64,000 nt of DNA, taken from Clusia tigrina. Its lineage: Eukaryota > Arthropoda > Insecta > Diptera > Clusiidae. Each line of letters begins with the position of its first letter. The first letter of the stretch is position 1. Below are positions 48,190-58,640 of the stretch, piece after piece. The stretch spans positions 682,001-746,000 of the forward strand of contig CAKKTE020000093.1 in the NCBI GenBank assembly GCA_920105625.2, in the 5' to 3' direction. The notes under the pieces were generated by a model, which made no database searches, was not told where the DNA came from, and saw only the letters and a program-made list of their open reading frames with translations. The translations under genes and the position numbers were made by a program.

Positions 48190-48615
48190 ACCTATCACAG
48201 GCTTCTAAAACAATCATTCATGAAAATAATAGACCTCAAAGCCATAGAAATGTATAAAGCCATACAGTACACAGGATACAATACAATATCAACCGGTAAA
48301 CACACATATTGGCCCTCAGATATCAACAAGATCCCTGATTTATTGACTTTTTTATATTCAAAAACATTCCTGCGAACCATCTCACCATCGCCGAAAATTC
48401 TGATATGAGCCATTCGCCATACTGTTAGTAATCTCTGAAATCCAACTCAAAATTAGTCTCTTCAAAGTTAGTAAATAATCTAACTGACTGGAAATATTTC
48501 CAATTGAAATTGGGAAACTCGGTTACACCTGCTGACCATATTCTTGTCAATGAACAACTGGAAGATGAGGGACTCCAGTTCACCCCGAAAATCCAAAATG
48601 TAGCCTGAAAGAGCT
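48190..48615 (+). pseudogene. LINE endonuclease fragment (plus strand)
   Basis: The frame 48220-48408 reads TGKHTYWPSDINKIPDLL, the conserved endonuclease block equivalent to GEPTYWPTDRKKIPHLIEF in Joc-3. After it come remnants of the catalytic SDHSP region and DWKYFQLKLGN. The first half of the endonuclease is absent (about 80 bp separate it from the ORF1 knuckles), so it is an internally deleted copy of the same LINE as 47481-48110. Confidence 0.75.
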
Positions 48616-49130
48616 GTGTCTAGATCTGTACGTTGTTGTTCATTTGCATTTCGAAGAATCTATTTTGCAATATGAACCCCTTTTTCTGCTAGTCCATTGG
48701 AGCGTGTATAATTGGGATTGGAATATGTTTTAATTTCAGCTATTGTCATTTTGTTTTTGTGGACATTTTCCATGTTGTTAAATTGTATTTTGAGTGTCCA
48801 TGCCGTTACTGAAAATTCTTGCGAAGTGTTTTGAGAGAGTAGTTGCTTTCTGAATGTTCTTTTGTGCCAAGGTATTATACTCTTTTTTTATGGGTGGTTT
48901 ATGTATTAATGCACTGTTTACTTTTTTCGTAGCCTTCCAAAGGGAGTAATTTGTAGCGGCTGTCGTCGCTAATTGTTTAGATAATTATCTAGTTTGCAAT
49001 CCTCATATTGTTTTATCGTTTCCTTCAGTTCTTTTGCCGGTTTATTGAATTTAGCTTTGTTTTCAGGGTGTCTAGTAAATTTCCATTTTTTCCTGAGCCT
49101 TCCTTTTTCTCCTATTTTATGCTTAATGCG
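48616..49130 (-). pseudogene. LINE endonuclease-RT linker fragment (minus strand)
   Basis: The minus strand reads RLRKKWKFTRHPENKAKFNK, matching the linker KRWQLTRSPEDKQF of Joc-3, then KELKETIKQYEDCKLDNY. A region matching the ATNYSLWKA-type block of Jockey LINEs follows, with the lead-in to RT (KNFQ, HGHSKYNL). It is heavily interrupted by stops. Opposite orientation to its neighbours on both sides. Confidence 0.6.
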
Positions 49131-49405
49131 AGCTTGATAGTAGTAATTTCTGATGGACTTAGAATTCGTGCTGATTTAATTGCTGCTTTACAGCATTTAC
49201 ATTATCTTGATGGAAGATTATCTTACCTAATTGTGGTCGTATTTTTTATCTCTCAAGCAGATTGTATCCAAGAAAGCAATGTGACAAACATATTCCGGCT
49301 TCATCGGGGCATTTCAGCGACTTCAGAAGCAGATCGCCGGCAGAAACGCACTGTGTCAACTCTGGTGTCAAGTGGTTCCATGTTTAATTAATTAATGGTT
49401 ATGAA
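49131..49405. other. Unassigned stretch
   Basis: A 127-codon plus-strand frame crosses it (49008-49391), but most of that frame is antisense to the LINE linker and its remainder has no domain I recognise. Probably more decayed LINE sequence. Confidence 0.35.
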
Positions 49406-49725
49406 CTGACGCTGAAACTTATCCGGATTGCAACGGAAAACGCCAAAACCAACAGTTAAAATAACTACATAGATTTCTTCATAACAAAACGCATAAAGCC
49501 CGAACATCTGACTATACTTCGAACTCTCGTTTGACCTCGCACCAGTTATATTGACATATCGAAGAACTCCCCAAATAACTTATAGTTCAAAAAATACTTA
49601 TTATAACGTGACGGATTGGTGTCATTTTCGTACAATGCTGGAGCAAAGACTTGACATAAACATTATCATTAAAAAACGATGAGATACTGACAGTGCAGTA
49701 GCATACTGAAACGATAATATTGTTA
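49406..49725 (+). pseudogene. LINE endonuclease C-terminal fragment (plus strand)
   Basis: Conceptual translation gives ELSFDLAPVILTY, then VTDWCHFRTMLEQRLD and INIIIKK. This parallels ELSSDHAPIILDY, NWNEYRQHIENQL and TLKTQLD in Joc-3. The catalytic His is Leu. Stops interrupt the upstream part. It ends exactly where an LTR begins. Confidence 0.65.
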
Positions 49726-50340
49726 CGAAATTAACACGCCATCTGATTGGTTGATGGTTTTTGGGGTGAGCCTAAAAATACACACGCGAGAAGGCATGCG
49801 AAGCTGCGTTCGGAGGCTGGTTGAGGTTCTCGTGTGCAAGAGATATATAAGCTACTGCACAATTGGCATCGGGAACAGTGAAGAAGTGAAAGTGGCCAAG
49901 TGAACATCGTGTAGCAGCAGCAGCGAAACATTGATCGTAGCCGAAAGTGAACATCGTAGTAGCAGATCAATTAACCAGGACAGTGACAAAGTGATCATAG
50001 CCGAATCCTGAAAGTGACAGCAAGCAGCGTGAGCGTCGTGTTAACAAGTTATCGTCGCAGAGCGGACATCGTCTTTGCAACGGGCAGTTGAGAGTGATCC
50101 TCGCAGAACGGACGTCGTGTTAGCAACGAGAGTTCAAAAGTCAGCGTCGCAGAGCAGACATCGTTTTAGCAACGAGCAGTTGAGCAGTGATCGCCGCAGA
50201 GAGGACATTGTATTAGCAACGAGCAGTTGAAGCGTATGTAAGTAACACATTGTGGCGCAACAACTGACTAACTGAAGGAAACATAAGCGAAGACAAAGTG
50301 TGAGAAGCAGCAGATAGAAATAAAGCCAATAGTAAGGTGG
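49726..50340 (+). repeat. LTR (start at TGTTACGAAATT) with promoter and 46-bp tandem repeats
   Basis: It starts TGTTACGAAATTAACACGCC. An inverted relative of its first 100 bp is at 61255-61366. GATATATAAGC near 49838-49848 is a good TATA box, followed by a downstream region rich in repeats and an AATAAA near 50321. The right LTR end is not defined. No matching 3' copy was found nearby, and the Gyp-C-type element at 51.3 kb has a different LTR. Confidence 0.6.
50052..50235 (+). repeat. 46-bp tandem repeat, four units
   Basis: Units start at 50052, 50098, 50144 and 50190 with the pattern TCGTCGCAGAGCGGACATCG followed by TTAGCAACGAGCAGTTGA. They lie in the transcribed part of the LTR, downstream of its TATA box. 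Confidence 0.85.
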
Positions 50341-50929
50341 ACGAATACTAAGAGAGCCAATTGTTCCAACTGAAGCAGGAATTTTTTGCTTATTACACAA
50401 TCCAGCGATAAGAATTCTAGTATTGAGCTTGGTATAAAATGTCAGAGAGGCAACTACGTAACAATATAATTTACGCTGCAAATAGATACACCACACCAGC
50501 ACCAAAAATCATAAATAATGAGTAAGAAATTCCCACAGCAATCAAGGAAAGCACCAGAAAGAAGAGGAAACTGCAAAAACAATGGCAGGACTCACGGTTA
50601 CCAGCGTATAAAAAGAGATTAAACCCACTTTTCTTCTTCAGTCACATATGCCAGCCGAGTATCGGTAGAGACTAAAAACTATTCACGGCGAACTGAGAGC
50701 TCTCTGAGTGACATGAAAATTTTATTGAAACAACGTCTGTTTAAACGTCTGTTGTATTGTTGAATAGAGCGGATGTATTTAATTTCCTCCGTTTTCGGAA
50801 ATTGTTTTTTGGTATTAAAATAAAATAATAGTAGCGTATATTAACGAAAGTAATTGCGTGTGTGCGGTGCTTCTGATATCATATTGTTCATTGCTGGCAA
50901 CGGCGTGTTAAGGTGCATAAATATTTTCA
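50341..50929. other. Unassigned stretch after the LTR
   Basis: It shows no protein domain. ATTGCTGGCAACGGCG near 50890 could be a primer-binding region but matches no tRNA end I can verify. Probably untranslated sequence of a retroelement. Confidence 0.35.
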
Positions 50930-51345
50930 TTAAACACAAGAGCGGGAACACGAGTGTAGTAGGTTGATAGCGATTTCACGATGAGTGTTGCTCGATCTCC
51001 ACCATTGGCGCCAAAACAAGAACAATTGAGCGGTATGGCATCTCTCTTAATATAGAGAAACCGGTCGCGGATGCAACTGCAACTCATCACAGTAAAATTG
51101 CGACTGCTCCCAGCAACCCAAGTAACCAGCGATCGATACTCAGATCAAATACAGTACCCAATCGATCCACTGGCACTTTCCGCGCATGCGCACTCTTAGA
51201 GTGCTCAGTGTTCAACACCCAGCCCAACGACGTGCACAATAAAAGAGTGCACCAAAGTTCAATCGATGCCTCTTTCTCACTCGTCTGAGCATGTTAAAGC
51301 GAAGGCACCAATAGTAGCTAAGTGCACTTTTAATACTTGCAAAGA
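50930..51345 (+). pseudogene. LINE ORF1 N-terminal fragment related to Joc-1
   Basis: Conceptual translation parallels the Joc-1 ORF1 N-terminus: VARSPPLAPK against VVRSPPSPS, then LALSAHA followed by SAQCSTPSPTTCTIKEC against SAQFLTPSPTASTSKEC, then PLSHSSEH against SLSHSSYR and CTFNT against RTFNI. Nucleotide matches include GCGCATGCGC and CAACACCCAGCCCAACG. It carries stops and stops abruptly at 51345. Confidence 0.75.
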
Positions 51346-51620
51346 CGGAAAGTACCATAAGTATTTTCCGCATACACCGCCTACAAAGTATCCAACAAAA
51401 CCGTTGGCTACCACCAGAGACCGTGTTAACGCCAAAAACCAATAATGATATCCACCATGTTTTTATTTGGAAATACCTACCAACAATACTTCAGCATGCA
51501 ACCATCCCCGATATCATGCAGCTTAAAAAAGTTAACCACCTCCACCGCTAAATGCAACAACAAAGACAGCATATAAGTATAACAAAACATTTACTCACAG
51601 AGGATCGGACCAATAAACGT
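51346..51620 (+). repeat. Diverged relative of the Gyp-C LTR start
   Basis: GACGGAAAGTACCATAAG followed by TATTTTCCGCATAC matches GACGGAAATTATGACAGG and TATTTTCCGCACAC at the start of Gyp-C LTRs. CATCCCCGATATCA matches CATCCCCGACATCA further in, at similar spacing. It is considerably diverged and lacks a defined start, so it may be a fragment of a related element. Confidence 0.55.
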
Positions 51621-51654
51621 AAAGGTTGCGAGGAGCTCAGAAACCTGAAGTGAC

Positions 51655-52205
51655 GGCCTAATAATGGAAAGCACAAATCACACCATCAAGACTATGGTGG
51701 CCGAATTTGCGAGTCAACGGCAGCAGAAGTGGGGTGACTTGCTTCCCGAATTGACTCTAGGCATTAATACTAGTGTATCGGAGACAACGGGGTACAGTCC
51801 GGCTTATCTGGTACAGGGGCGTGAACCGCGACTACCAAAGGTGCTGTAGGATGAGACAACGTTGGATACAGAGCTACCCCCACAGACTGCTAACGAACGA
51901 GTGGATCAACTACAAGAAGCTTATCGCATCGTGAGGCAAAACTTGGAACGAGCAACACAGGATCAAAGAAGATATTATAATCTGCGACGCCGAATGTGGA
52001 CGCCAGTAGTTGGACAATGGGTCAAGCAACACCACTTGTCCAAAGTAACAGAACACTTCGCCGCCAAATTAGCACCACGATACAAGGGACCCTACCAGAT
52101 AGTAAATTCCACCGATCATCGTGGAGCTGCAGCGAAATGGAGACAAACGCAGGAAGACCGCTCAACTCAGCGAAATTAAAACGTACTGTGCGCCTGGTAA
52201 CCACG
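51655..52205 (+). pseudogene. Integrase C-terminal part of a Ty3/gypsy element (Gyp-C type)
   Basis: The frame opens at the third catalytic acid region (VE/ME-STNHTIKTMVAEF), then KWGDLLPELTLGINTSVSET, TGYSPAYLVQGREPRLP and, after a stop at 51847-51849, RVDQLQEAYRIVRQNLERAT and the C-terminal GPYQIVNSTDHR. A frameshift near 52125 leads to the end (ELQRNGDKRRKTAQLSEIK). The zinc region and first two catalytic acids are missing on the left. Integrase inserts the cDNA into the host genome. It is followed by ORF3 about 240 bp downstream. Confidence 0.9.
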
Positions 52206-52332
52206 AGGAAGCCAACAATGACCCACACTAATACAAAGGAGAAACGGTGAGAGGACCAGGAGAGCGAAAAACTAAGAGCGAAGACAACCAGATTGCCGCT
52301 CTCGTGGAATACCGTTACCCCACCAAAACGGG

Positions 52333-52380
52333 TATAAAAGGGCACCCACGCCACCATACAAGCCTCTTTGATCTTCAGCT
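52333..52380 (+). promoter_or_regulatory. Candidate internal promoter for ORF3
   Basis: TATAAAAG at 52333-52340 inside GGGTATAAAAGGGC, with an insect-type initiator-like TTCAGCT at 52374-52380 and the ORF3 ATG at 52444. The TATA-to-initiator spacing (about 44 bp) is longer than the usual 30 bp, so the initiator assignment is weak. Confidence 0.4.
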
Positions 52381-52443
52381 CACATAAGTAAAGCAAAAGT
52401 TCTCAAAACTAACAAACAAAAAGATAACCGGAAAAAACCCACG

Positions 52444-53604
52444 ATGGCTCAAATAACGGTAATCCAAATCGCACGCGTCCAAGTAGAAGAACGCGCCACC
52501 CCGTCCGACGACGAAGTCATCACCATCACCCAGCAACAACCGGAGGCATCGCGATCAGGAGGTCGGATATCGCCCGTCTACGGCCGGACTGTCTACTTAA
52601 CGATGTCCTGATCGATTTTTATTTGAAATGGCTCCAAGAGAACCTGGTGCAGAGCAGGAAGCGGGGTAGAGTGCATATTTGTAGTACTCATTTTTATACC
52701 CGACTCACCAGACAACGGAGAACTGCAGCCGACAGGCACATGGGCGTAAAACGATGGATAAAGGAAAAGAACCTTTTTGATACCAATTTGAGAATGGTGC
52801 CCATAAACGAGGCAAATCACCGGTATTTGGCCATTGTCTGTTTTCCCGGAACTCTGGTGCCACAATATTAATATTCGACTCCCTGGACCGAAGCTCACAC
52901 GAAGAAGAGGCCGAAATACTGAGCGGATACCTGAACGAGGAATAGTGCACTAAATTTATGGAAGACCCACCACTACCCATAAATGCTACCAGGGTACCCT
53001 ACCATCGGCTTAAAACGCCTTAACAGATAAACAACACCGATTGTGGCGTTTATCTACTCCAAAACGCAGTGAAGTTCCTAACACAGTCCATACCAGGAAA
53101 CACATGGCACACGGCTGACTTGTCTATCTGGTTCAGCCCTCAGGATGCCAACCACAAACGGGCAGAAATATGTCACCTGATTAAACAATTAGCCGGGGCC
53201 GAGAAACGGAAAGAAACCGGAGAAATTCTCCTAAAACAAGCGAAGGAATCACATCCACTGGACCCGCCTGGGACACAAAGCCAAGAACAGGAAGAACCAG
53301 ACACCTCGGACAGCGGCAGAAGTACACCTGGAAAAGACAGAATTACAACCAAAACTCACCTGGAATACTACCCGCATCGAATGAACCACACAAGGAAGAC
53401 CTCCATTTCCACAGTGTACAGGAACTAGAGGGAGACAAGGCGAATGGGCTGCCAACGGCACTGGTAACGAAAACGAAAGGATACTGAAAGAAACCCAACC
53501 TAGAAAAAAACGCCTACGGTTCGAACAACTTCCGTACCGGGTCGTAGTGTACCGCGAGGAAGCAATGTTTCTCCTTCGTCCAAAAAGTAGGGAGGAAGTG
53601 TAAA
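52444..53604 (+). pseudogene. ORF3 with an Ulp1/SENP-like cysteine protease domain, downstream of gypsy integrase
   Basis: Ulp1/SENP proteases cleave SUMO or related modifiers. The ATG at 52444 opens MAQITVIQIARVQVEE. After a frameshift near 52560 the domain reads LRPDCLLNDVLIDFYLKWLQ, then VHICSTHFYTRLT, GVKRWIKEKNLFD and MVPINEANHRYLAIVCFPG. After a second shift near 52862 comes LIFDSLDRSS, and finally QINNTDCGVYLLQ. The presumed catalytic His is at 52818-52820, Asp at 52877-52879 and Cys at 53042-53044, with Gln just before NNTDC. Stops at 52942-52944 and 53022-53024 interrupt it. The tail ends PKSREEV with its stop across the LTR start. The family is inferred from motif order; the substrate is unknown. 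An env gene would be usual here, but no membrane segment is seen. Confidence 0.78.
53584..53598 (+). other. Polypurine tract before the Gyp-C-type 3' LTR
   Basis: AAAAGTAGGGAGGAAG is directly followed by TGTAAATGG. The same AGTAGGGAGGAAG precedes the Gyp-C 3' LTR at 35036. Both tracts overlap the last ORF3 codons. Confidence 0.8.
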
Positions 53605-53690
53605 TGGTTTTGACCGACTCTCCCTAGAGACTAGCACACACCACGGACACTACCACGAACACACAGACATATTAGGGTAGTAATAAAATA
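53599..53690 (+). repeat. Start of the 3' LTR of the Ulp1-bearing element, cut by Helitron Hel-1
   Basis: TGTAAATGGTTTTGACCGAC follows the polypurine tract. Only 92 bp remain before the Helitron TC terminus at 53691. The sequence differs from the Gyp-C LTR at 35036, so the two elements are related but distinct families. The rest of this LTR is not recognisable beyond the Helitron. Confidence 0.75.
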
Positions 53691-54090
53691 TCTATATATA
53701 TAAAAAAAAGTTGTCCTATGTTCGTGATTTTATAACTCGAGAACCACTCAACCGATTTTCAAACGAATACATGCGTTGGAAAGGTCTACTTTCACTGATG
53801 GTTTATAAAAAAACACATCGAAAAATTTCTACGAATATGCGTTATACGCACACTTTTATGATAGTGTGTTTTCCCCATATAAAATGTTTTTTTTTCTTAT
53901 GAGAATTACATTTTGTCGGTATAAGGCTCTGCTTGCTCGCGTCATTTGACTTATTTAATTTCTGTGTGTTTATTGATTGTCATTTAAGTTTACAGTGTGA
54001 GCATTGACATTTTTTAATTATTGATTTGTAATCTTTCAGTTAAAATTAAAATCTTTTGCATCAAAAAAAAATTTAAAAAATTAATCAACA

Positions 54091-57000
54091 ATGCCGCGAC
54101 GAAGCCGTTCACAAATTGGCCGACGAACACGCCACAGCAGTCAAATACGTTTAAATAGATTTAATCAGTATGAACAAGAGCGATTAGAAAGTAATGAATT
54201 AGCAAGGCAATGAATGGCACGATCAAGATCAAATCAAAATCAAGAACAAAGAGAAGAATGTATTGAAAGTGTGAGAGTTAGAAACAGAAGAGATCGTGAA
54301 CGTAACACTGAACGTGACAATGAAAACTGGCAACAATGGAGACGTAGCCATTCAATTGGAAATTTGAATCGTGCAGGTTTTAATTATGATCATAACATTG
54401 ATTCCGCTTCGCATCCATCTATTCAAATTGGCAAAATGAATAAAGTTTGTAATAAATGCAATGCATTTAAATTTAAAAATGAAACCGATGGAATGTGTTG
54501 TGCTGGCGGAAAAGTTAAATTAACACCATTAAGTCCACCAAATGAGCCATTATTCTCTTTGGTTGGTGGCACAACAAATCAGTCAAAACATTTCTTGAAA
54601 TTCATTCAGTCGTACAATTGTTGCTTTCAAATGACATCATTTGGAGCACAACACATTGTTCGTGATAGATTTATGCCAACTTTTAAGGTAAATAATGTGG
54701 TTTTCAATTCAGATATTAATATATGTTTTGATTTATACGAAAATTCTAACCAAATTTATACGAAAATTCTAACCAATTTGTTGAATATTAATTAAAGATT
54801 CAGGGTCGGGTGTACCATAAAATTGGTTCGTTATTGCCATTCGACAACCAAGAGTATCGCTTTCTACAAATTTATTTCATGGGAAATGGAGATGAAGAAG
54901 TTGATAAGCGTTATTCAAAAATTCCGAAATTAAGCAAACCAATTATTCGTGAATTACAAATATTATTACATGAACATAATGAATTGGTTAGAGTGTTTAA
55001 ATCACAAATTGATAATGTGACTGCTGACAATTATGGAATAAGAATAAATGCGGATAAAACGCCAGCTGGCCAACATGTAGGAAGACTTAATGCACCAAGA
55101 TTGGAAGATGAAGTAGCGATTGTCATGGTTGGAGAAGAATTCAATAGGCGTGATATTATTTTGCAACGTAGAAATGACCAGTTGGAAAATGTTAGTGAAA
55201 CAGACAGTTCTTATGATTCGTTGCAATATCCGCTAATTTTTTGGCAAGGTGAAGATGGGTACCATTTCAATTTAAGAATGATTAATCATTCAACTGGTGC
55301 GTACAAAATAAAATAATTTTAAGGAATGAAATTAAAATATAATTGATTAATTGAATTTATTTTTATTTCTTTTTATGGTAGGTGCGGTAACTGATAAAAA
55401 GGTTAGCGCTATGAATTATTACGCGTATCGATTAATGGTTCGACAAAATGAATACAATTTGCATTTTGCATTGCCGTAAGCTTTTTCATCAGTACATTGT
55501 TGATATGTATGCAAAAATTGAAACTGAACGTTTAAATTACATCAAATATAACCAAGCAAAACTACGTTCAGAAGAATACATTCATTTGCGTGATGTTATT
55601 AACAATGATGTGGATCCTAATGATATTGGCAATATGGTGATTCTACCATCGTCATATGTTAGTGGACCACGACATATGCATGAATACGCGCAAGATGCAA
55701 TGTGTTATGTGCGTCATTATGGAAGACCTGATTTATTTATAACTTTCACGTGCAATCCGCAATGGACAGAAATTAAAGAACATTTATTTGAAGGTCAAGG
55801 GCCAAAAGACCGACATGATCTAACTGCACGTGTATTTAAGCAAAAGATGAAATCATTAATGGACATGTTGATAAAATTAAAGATATTTGGTGAAGTACGT
55901 TGCTGGATGTATTCGGTTGAATGGCAAAAGAGAGGACTACCACACGCTCACATTTTAATTTGGTTGGTTGACAAAATAACACCAGAACAAATTGATAGCG
56001 TTATATCAGCAGAAATTCCTGATCCTGAATTGCATGAAATTGTTACCAAAAACATGATTGATGGACCATGCGGTAGTTTGAATAAGAATTCAGTATGTAT
56101 GCAAGATGGAAAGTGTACAAAAACTTATCCAGAAGCATTAGTTTCTGAAACCATTACTGGAAATGATGGGTATCCAAAATATCGTCGACGATCAACACAA
56201 GATAATGGTAGATCAACAACTGTTATAGCGATCAAATATATTTGTAAATATATCACGAAAGGTAGTGATATGGCTGCTTTCGGTGTTGCTGAAAATGATT
56301 AAATAAAACATTACCGAACTGTTCGATACATCAGCAGTAATGAAGCAGTATGGCGTATACTCTCTTTTGCAATATATGAAAGATACCCGAGCGTTCAACA
56401 TTTAGCTGTTCATTTGGAAAATGGTCAGCGTATTTGTTTTAATGAACAAAATGCAGCACAAAGAGCAATTGCGCCACCAAATACAGCTTTGACCGCATTT
56501 TTTAAATTGTGTCAAGATTCATTTGCTTTATGCTCAGGTTCAATCATATTATACTTGGAATGCATAAAAAAAGGAATTTCAACGTCGAAAGCAAGGCAGA
56601 CCTGTTCAAGGACATCCAAATGTGTTTGAAACTGATGCTTTAGGTCGAATTTACACAGTTCACCCAAATAATGATGAGTGTTTTTATTTGCGTTTGCTTT
56701 TGATAAATGTTCATGGTCCAACATCATTTAATTATTTGAGAACTCTTGATGGACAATAATGCGCCACTTACCGTGAAGCATGTCAAAAACTAGGATTGCT
56801 TCAGCACGATACACATTGGGAAAATACATTAACTGATGCATCGGTATCAGCATATCAACAACAAATTCGAATTTTCTTTTCTATCATTATCTCAACGTGC
56901 AATCCGGCTAATCCATCAGATTTATAGATGAAATTTCGTGATCACATGACGGAAGATATTTTACATCGAATACGCACCTTAAATATGAATGCTCAATTGA

Positions 57001-58504
57001 ATTATACAGAGGAAATGTATAATGAGGCATTGATATTGATTGAGGATATGTGTTTAGGAATGGCGAGTAAAGCTTTGGCTCAGTTAGGTATGCCATCACC
57101 AAATCGTTCAAGAAATGATATTTTTAATCAAGATTTGCTTCGAGAACAGAATTACGATCCAAATGTGCTGACAAATTATGTTCAAGAAAATATACCTAAA
57201 TTAAATCAACAGCAAAAATTAGCTTATGAAAAAATTATGCAAGAAATTGATAATGGTAATGGTGGGATGTACTTTTTGGATGCAGCTGGTGGTACTGGCA
57301 AAACTTTTGTGATAACTTTAATTTTAGCAACTGTACGAGCACGTGGGAGAATTGCTTTGGCACTTGCATCTTCTGGAATTGCAGCCACTTTATTTGATGG
57401 TGGTAGGACAGCACATTCAGCGCTAAAATTGCCTTTGAATATGACGATAAATGAAGCACCATCATGCAATTTATCAAAAACCTCTGGCATGGCAAGAGTT
57501 TTGAAACAATTTGATATTTTGTTGTGGGATGAATGCACAATGGCACACAAGAAATCAATTGAAGCTTTGGATCGAACAATGAGAGATTTCCGTGGAAATC
57601 AAAATTTATTTGGTAGCGTTTTAATATTGTTAGCAGGAGACTTTAGACAAACACTACCTGTTATCTCAAAATCAACACCAGCTGATGAAATAAATGCGTG
57701 TTTGAAGCTATCAAATCTATGGAGATACGTTAAAATGTTAAGACTCACCACCAATGTTCGTGTGCAATTGCAAAATGATCAATCAGCTGCAACATTTTCA
57801 AAGCAATTGCTTTTAATGGGTGATAGTAAAATGCCAATTGATAATGATGGTTTCATTACAATTCCGAGACATTTTTGCATATTCACACAATCAAAAGAAG
57901 AACTAATTGAAAAAGTCTTCCCAAATATACCACAGCAATACAAAAATCATGCTTGGTTGAGTGAAAGAGCTATATTGGCAGGAAAAAATAAGGATGTCAA
58001 TGATTTGAATTTCATCATTCAATCTCAAATAGATGGTGAATTGATCACATAAAATCTGTTGATACTGTGAAGAATCAAGAAGACGTAGTACATTACCCAA
58101 CTGAATTTTTGAATTCTCTTGATTTGCCTGGAATGCCACCGCATAATTTACAATTGAAAATCGGATCTACAATCATTATGCTTCGTAATATAAATCCACT
58201 AAAATTATGCAACGGAACAAGACTTGCGGTCAAAAAATTAATGAATTATGTAATTGAAGCAACAATTTTAAATGGGCAATTCAAAGGCGAAGATGTTTTA
58301 ATACCACGCATCCCAATGATTCCCACTGATATGTCATTTCAATTTCAACGATTACGGGCTTTTGCAGTGACTATTAATAAAGCTCAAGGCCAGTCGTTGC
58401 AAGTTTGCGGAATAAATTTAGAATTTCCTGTATTTTCACACGGTCAACTTTATGTTGCATGTTCACGTGTTGGGAAGCCGTCGTCTTTATTCATTTTTTG
58501 TTAA
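54091..58504 (+). pseudogene. Hel-1 copy 2 Rep-helicase gene with four shared stop codons
   Basis: The protein nicks, joins and unwinds DNA for rolling-circle-like transposition. The ATG at 54091 gives MPRRSRSQIGRRTRH; a stop at 54211 precedes MARSRSNQ. A Cys pair region (CNKCNAFKFK, CCAGG) follows. The Rep domain at 55382-56302 has FITFTCNPQWTEI, an intact HUH (GLPHAHILIW, 55939-55956) and KYICKYITKG with the paired tyrosines. The helicase at 56928-58504 has Walker [10 protein letters not shown], Walker [21 protein letters not shown] and VTINKAQGQSLQVC. Stops at about 56300, 56565, 56757 and 56925, and a shift near 58050, break it; the four stops are also in copy 1. A predicted intron lies at 55297-55381. 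Confidence 0.92.
55297..55381 (+). other. Predicted 85-bp spliceosomal intron in Hel-1 copy 2
   Basis: GTGCGT donor at 55297, TTTTTATGGTAG acceptor ending at 55381, and AT-rich inside with in-frame stops. Splicing joins NHST and GAVTDKKVSA in one frame, matching the continuous protein expected of Helitron Rep. Identical in position and length to that of copy 1. Confidence 0.6.
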
Positions 58505-58640
58505 AATGGCAATACTAAAAATGTCGTTTACTACCAAGCTCTGCAATAATTTTTTTTCTTTTTGGTGTTCTCACTCTAAAATATTTATATTATTTTGCAC
58601 TTCTTTTTCAGGAAAATGTCTATTCTTTCTAGAAAATAGG

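Larger units (their letters stand above)
53691..58640 (+). mobile_element. Helitron Hel-1, copy 2 (better preserved)
   Basis: It starts TCTATATATATAAAAAAAAG after host AAAATA and is colinear with copy 1 on the other strand, with only scattered differences. It keeps about 330 bp (54555-54870) that copy 1 has lost. It ends near TCTTTCTAGAAAA, about 80 bp short of the 3' end seen in copy 1, where LINE sequence takes over, so its own 3' terminus is missing. Confidence 0.93.

Noticed and set aside
52444..53604. Reading ORF3 as an envelope gene
   Set aside because: No signal peptide, hydrophobic fusion or transmembrane segment is visible, whereas an ordered set of C48 protease motifs is.
53691..58640. 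Treating Hel-1 copy 2 as an intact host PIF1 helicase gene
   Set aside because: The Rep domain fused upstream, the TC terminus and the second copy on the other strand identify a Helitron.
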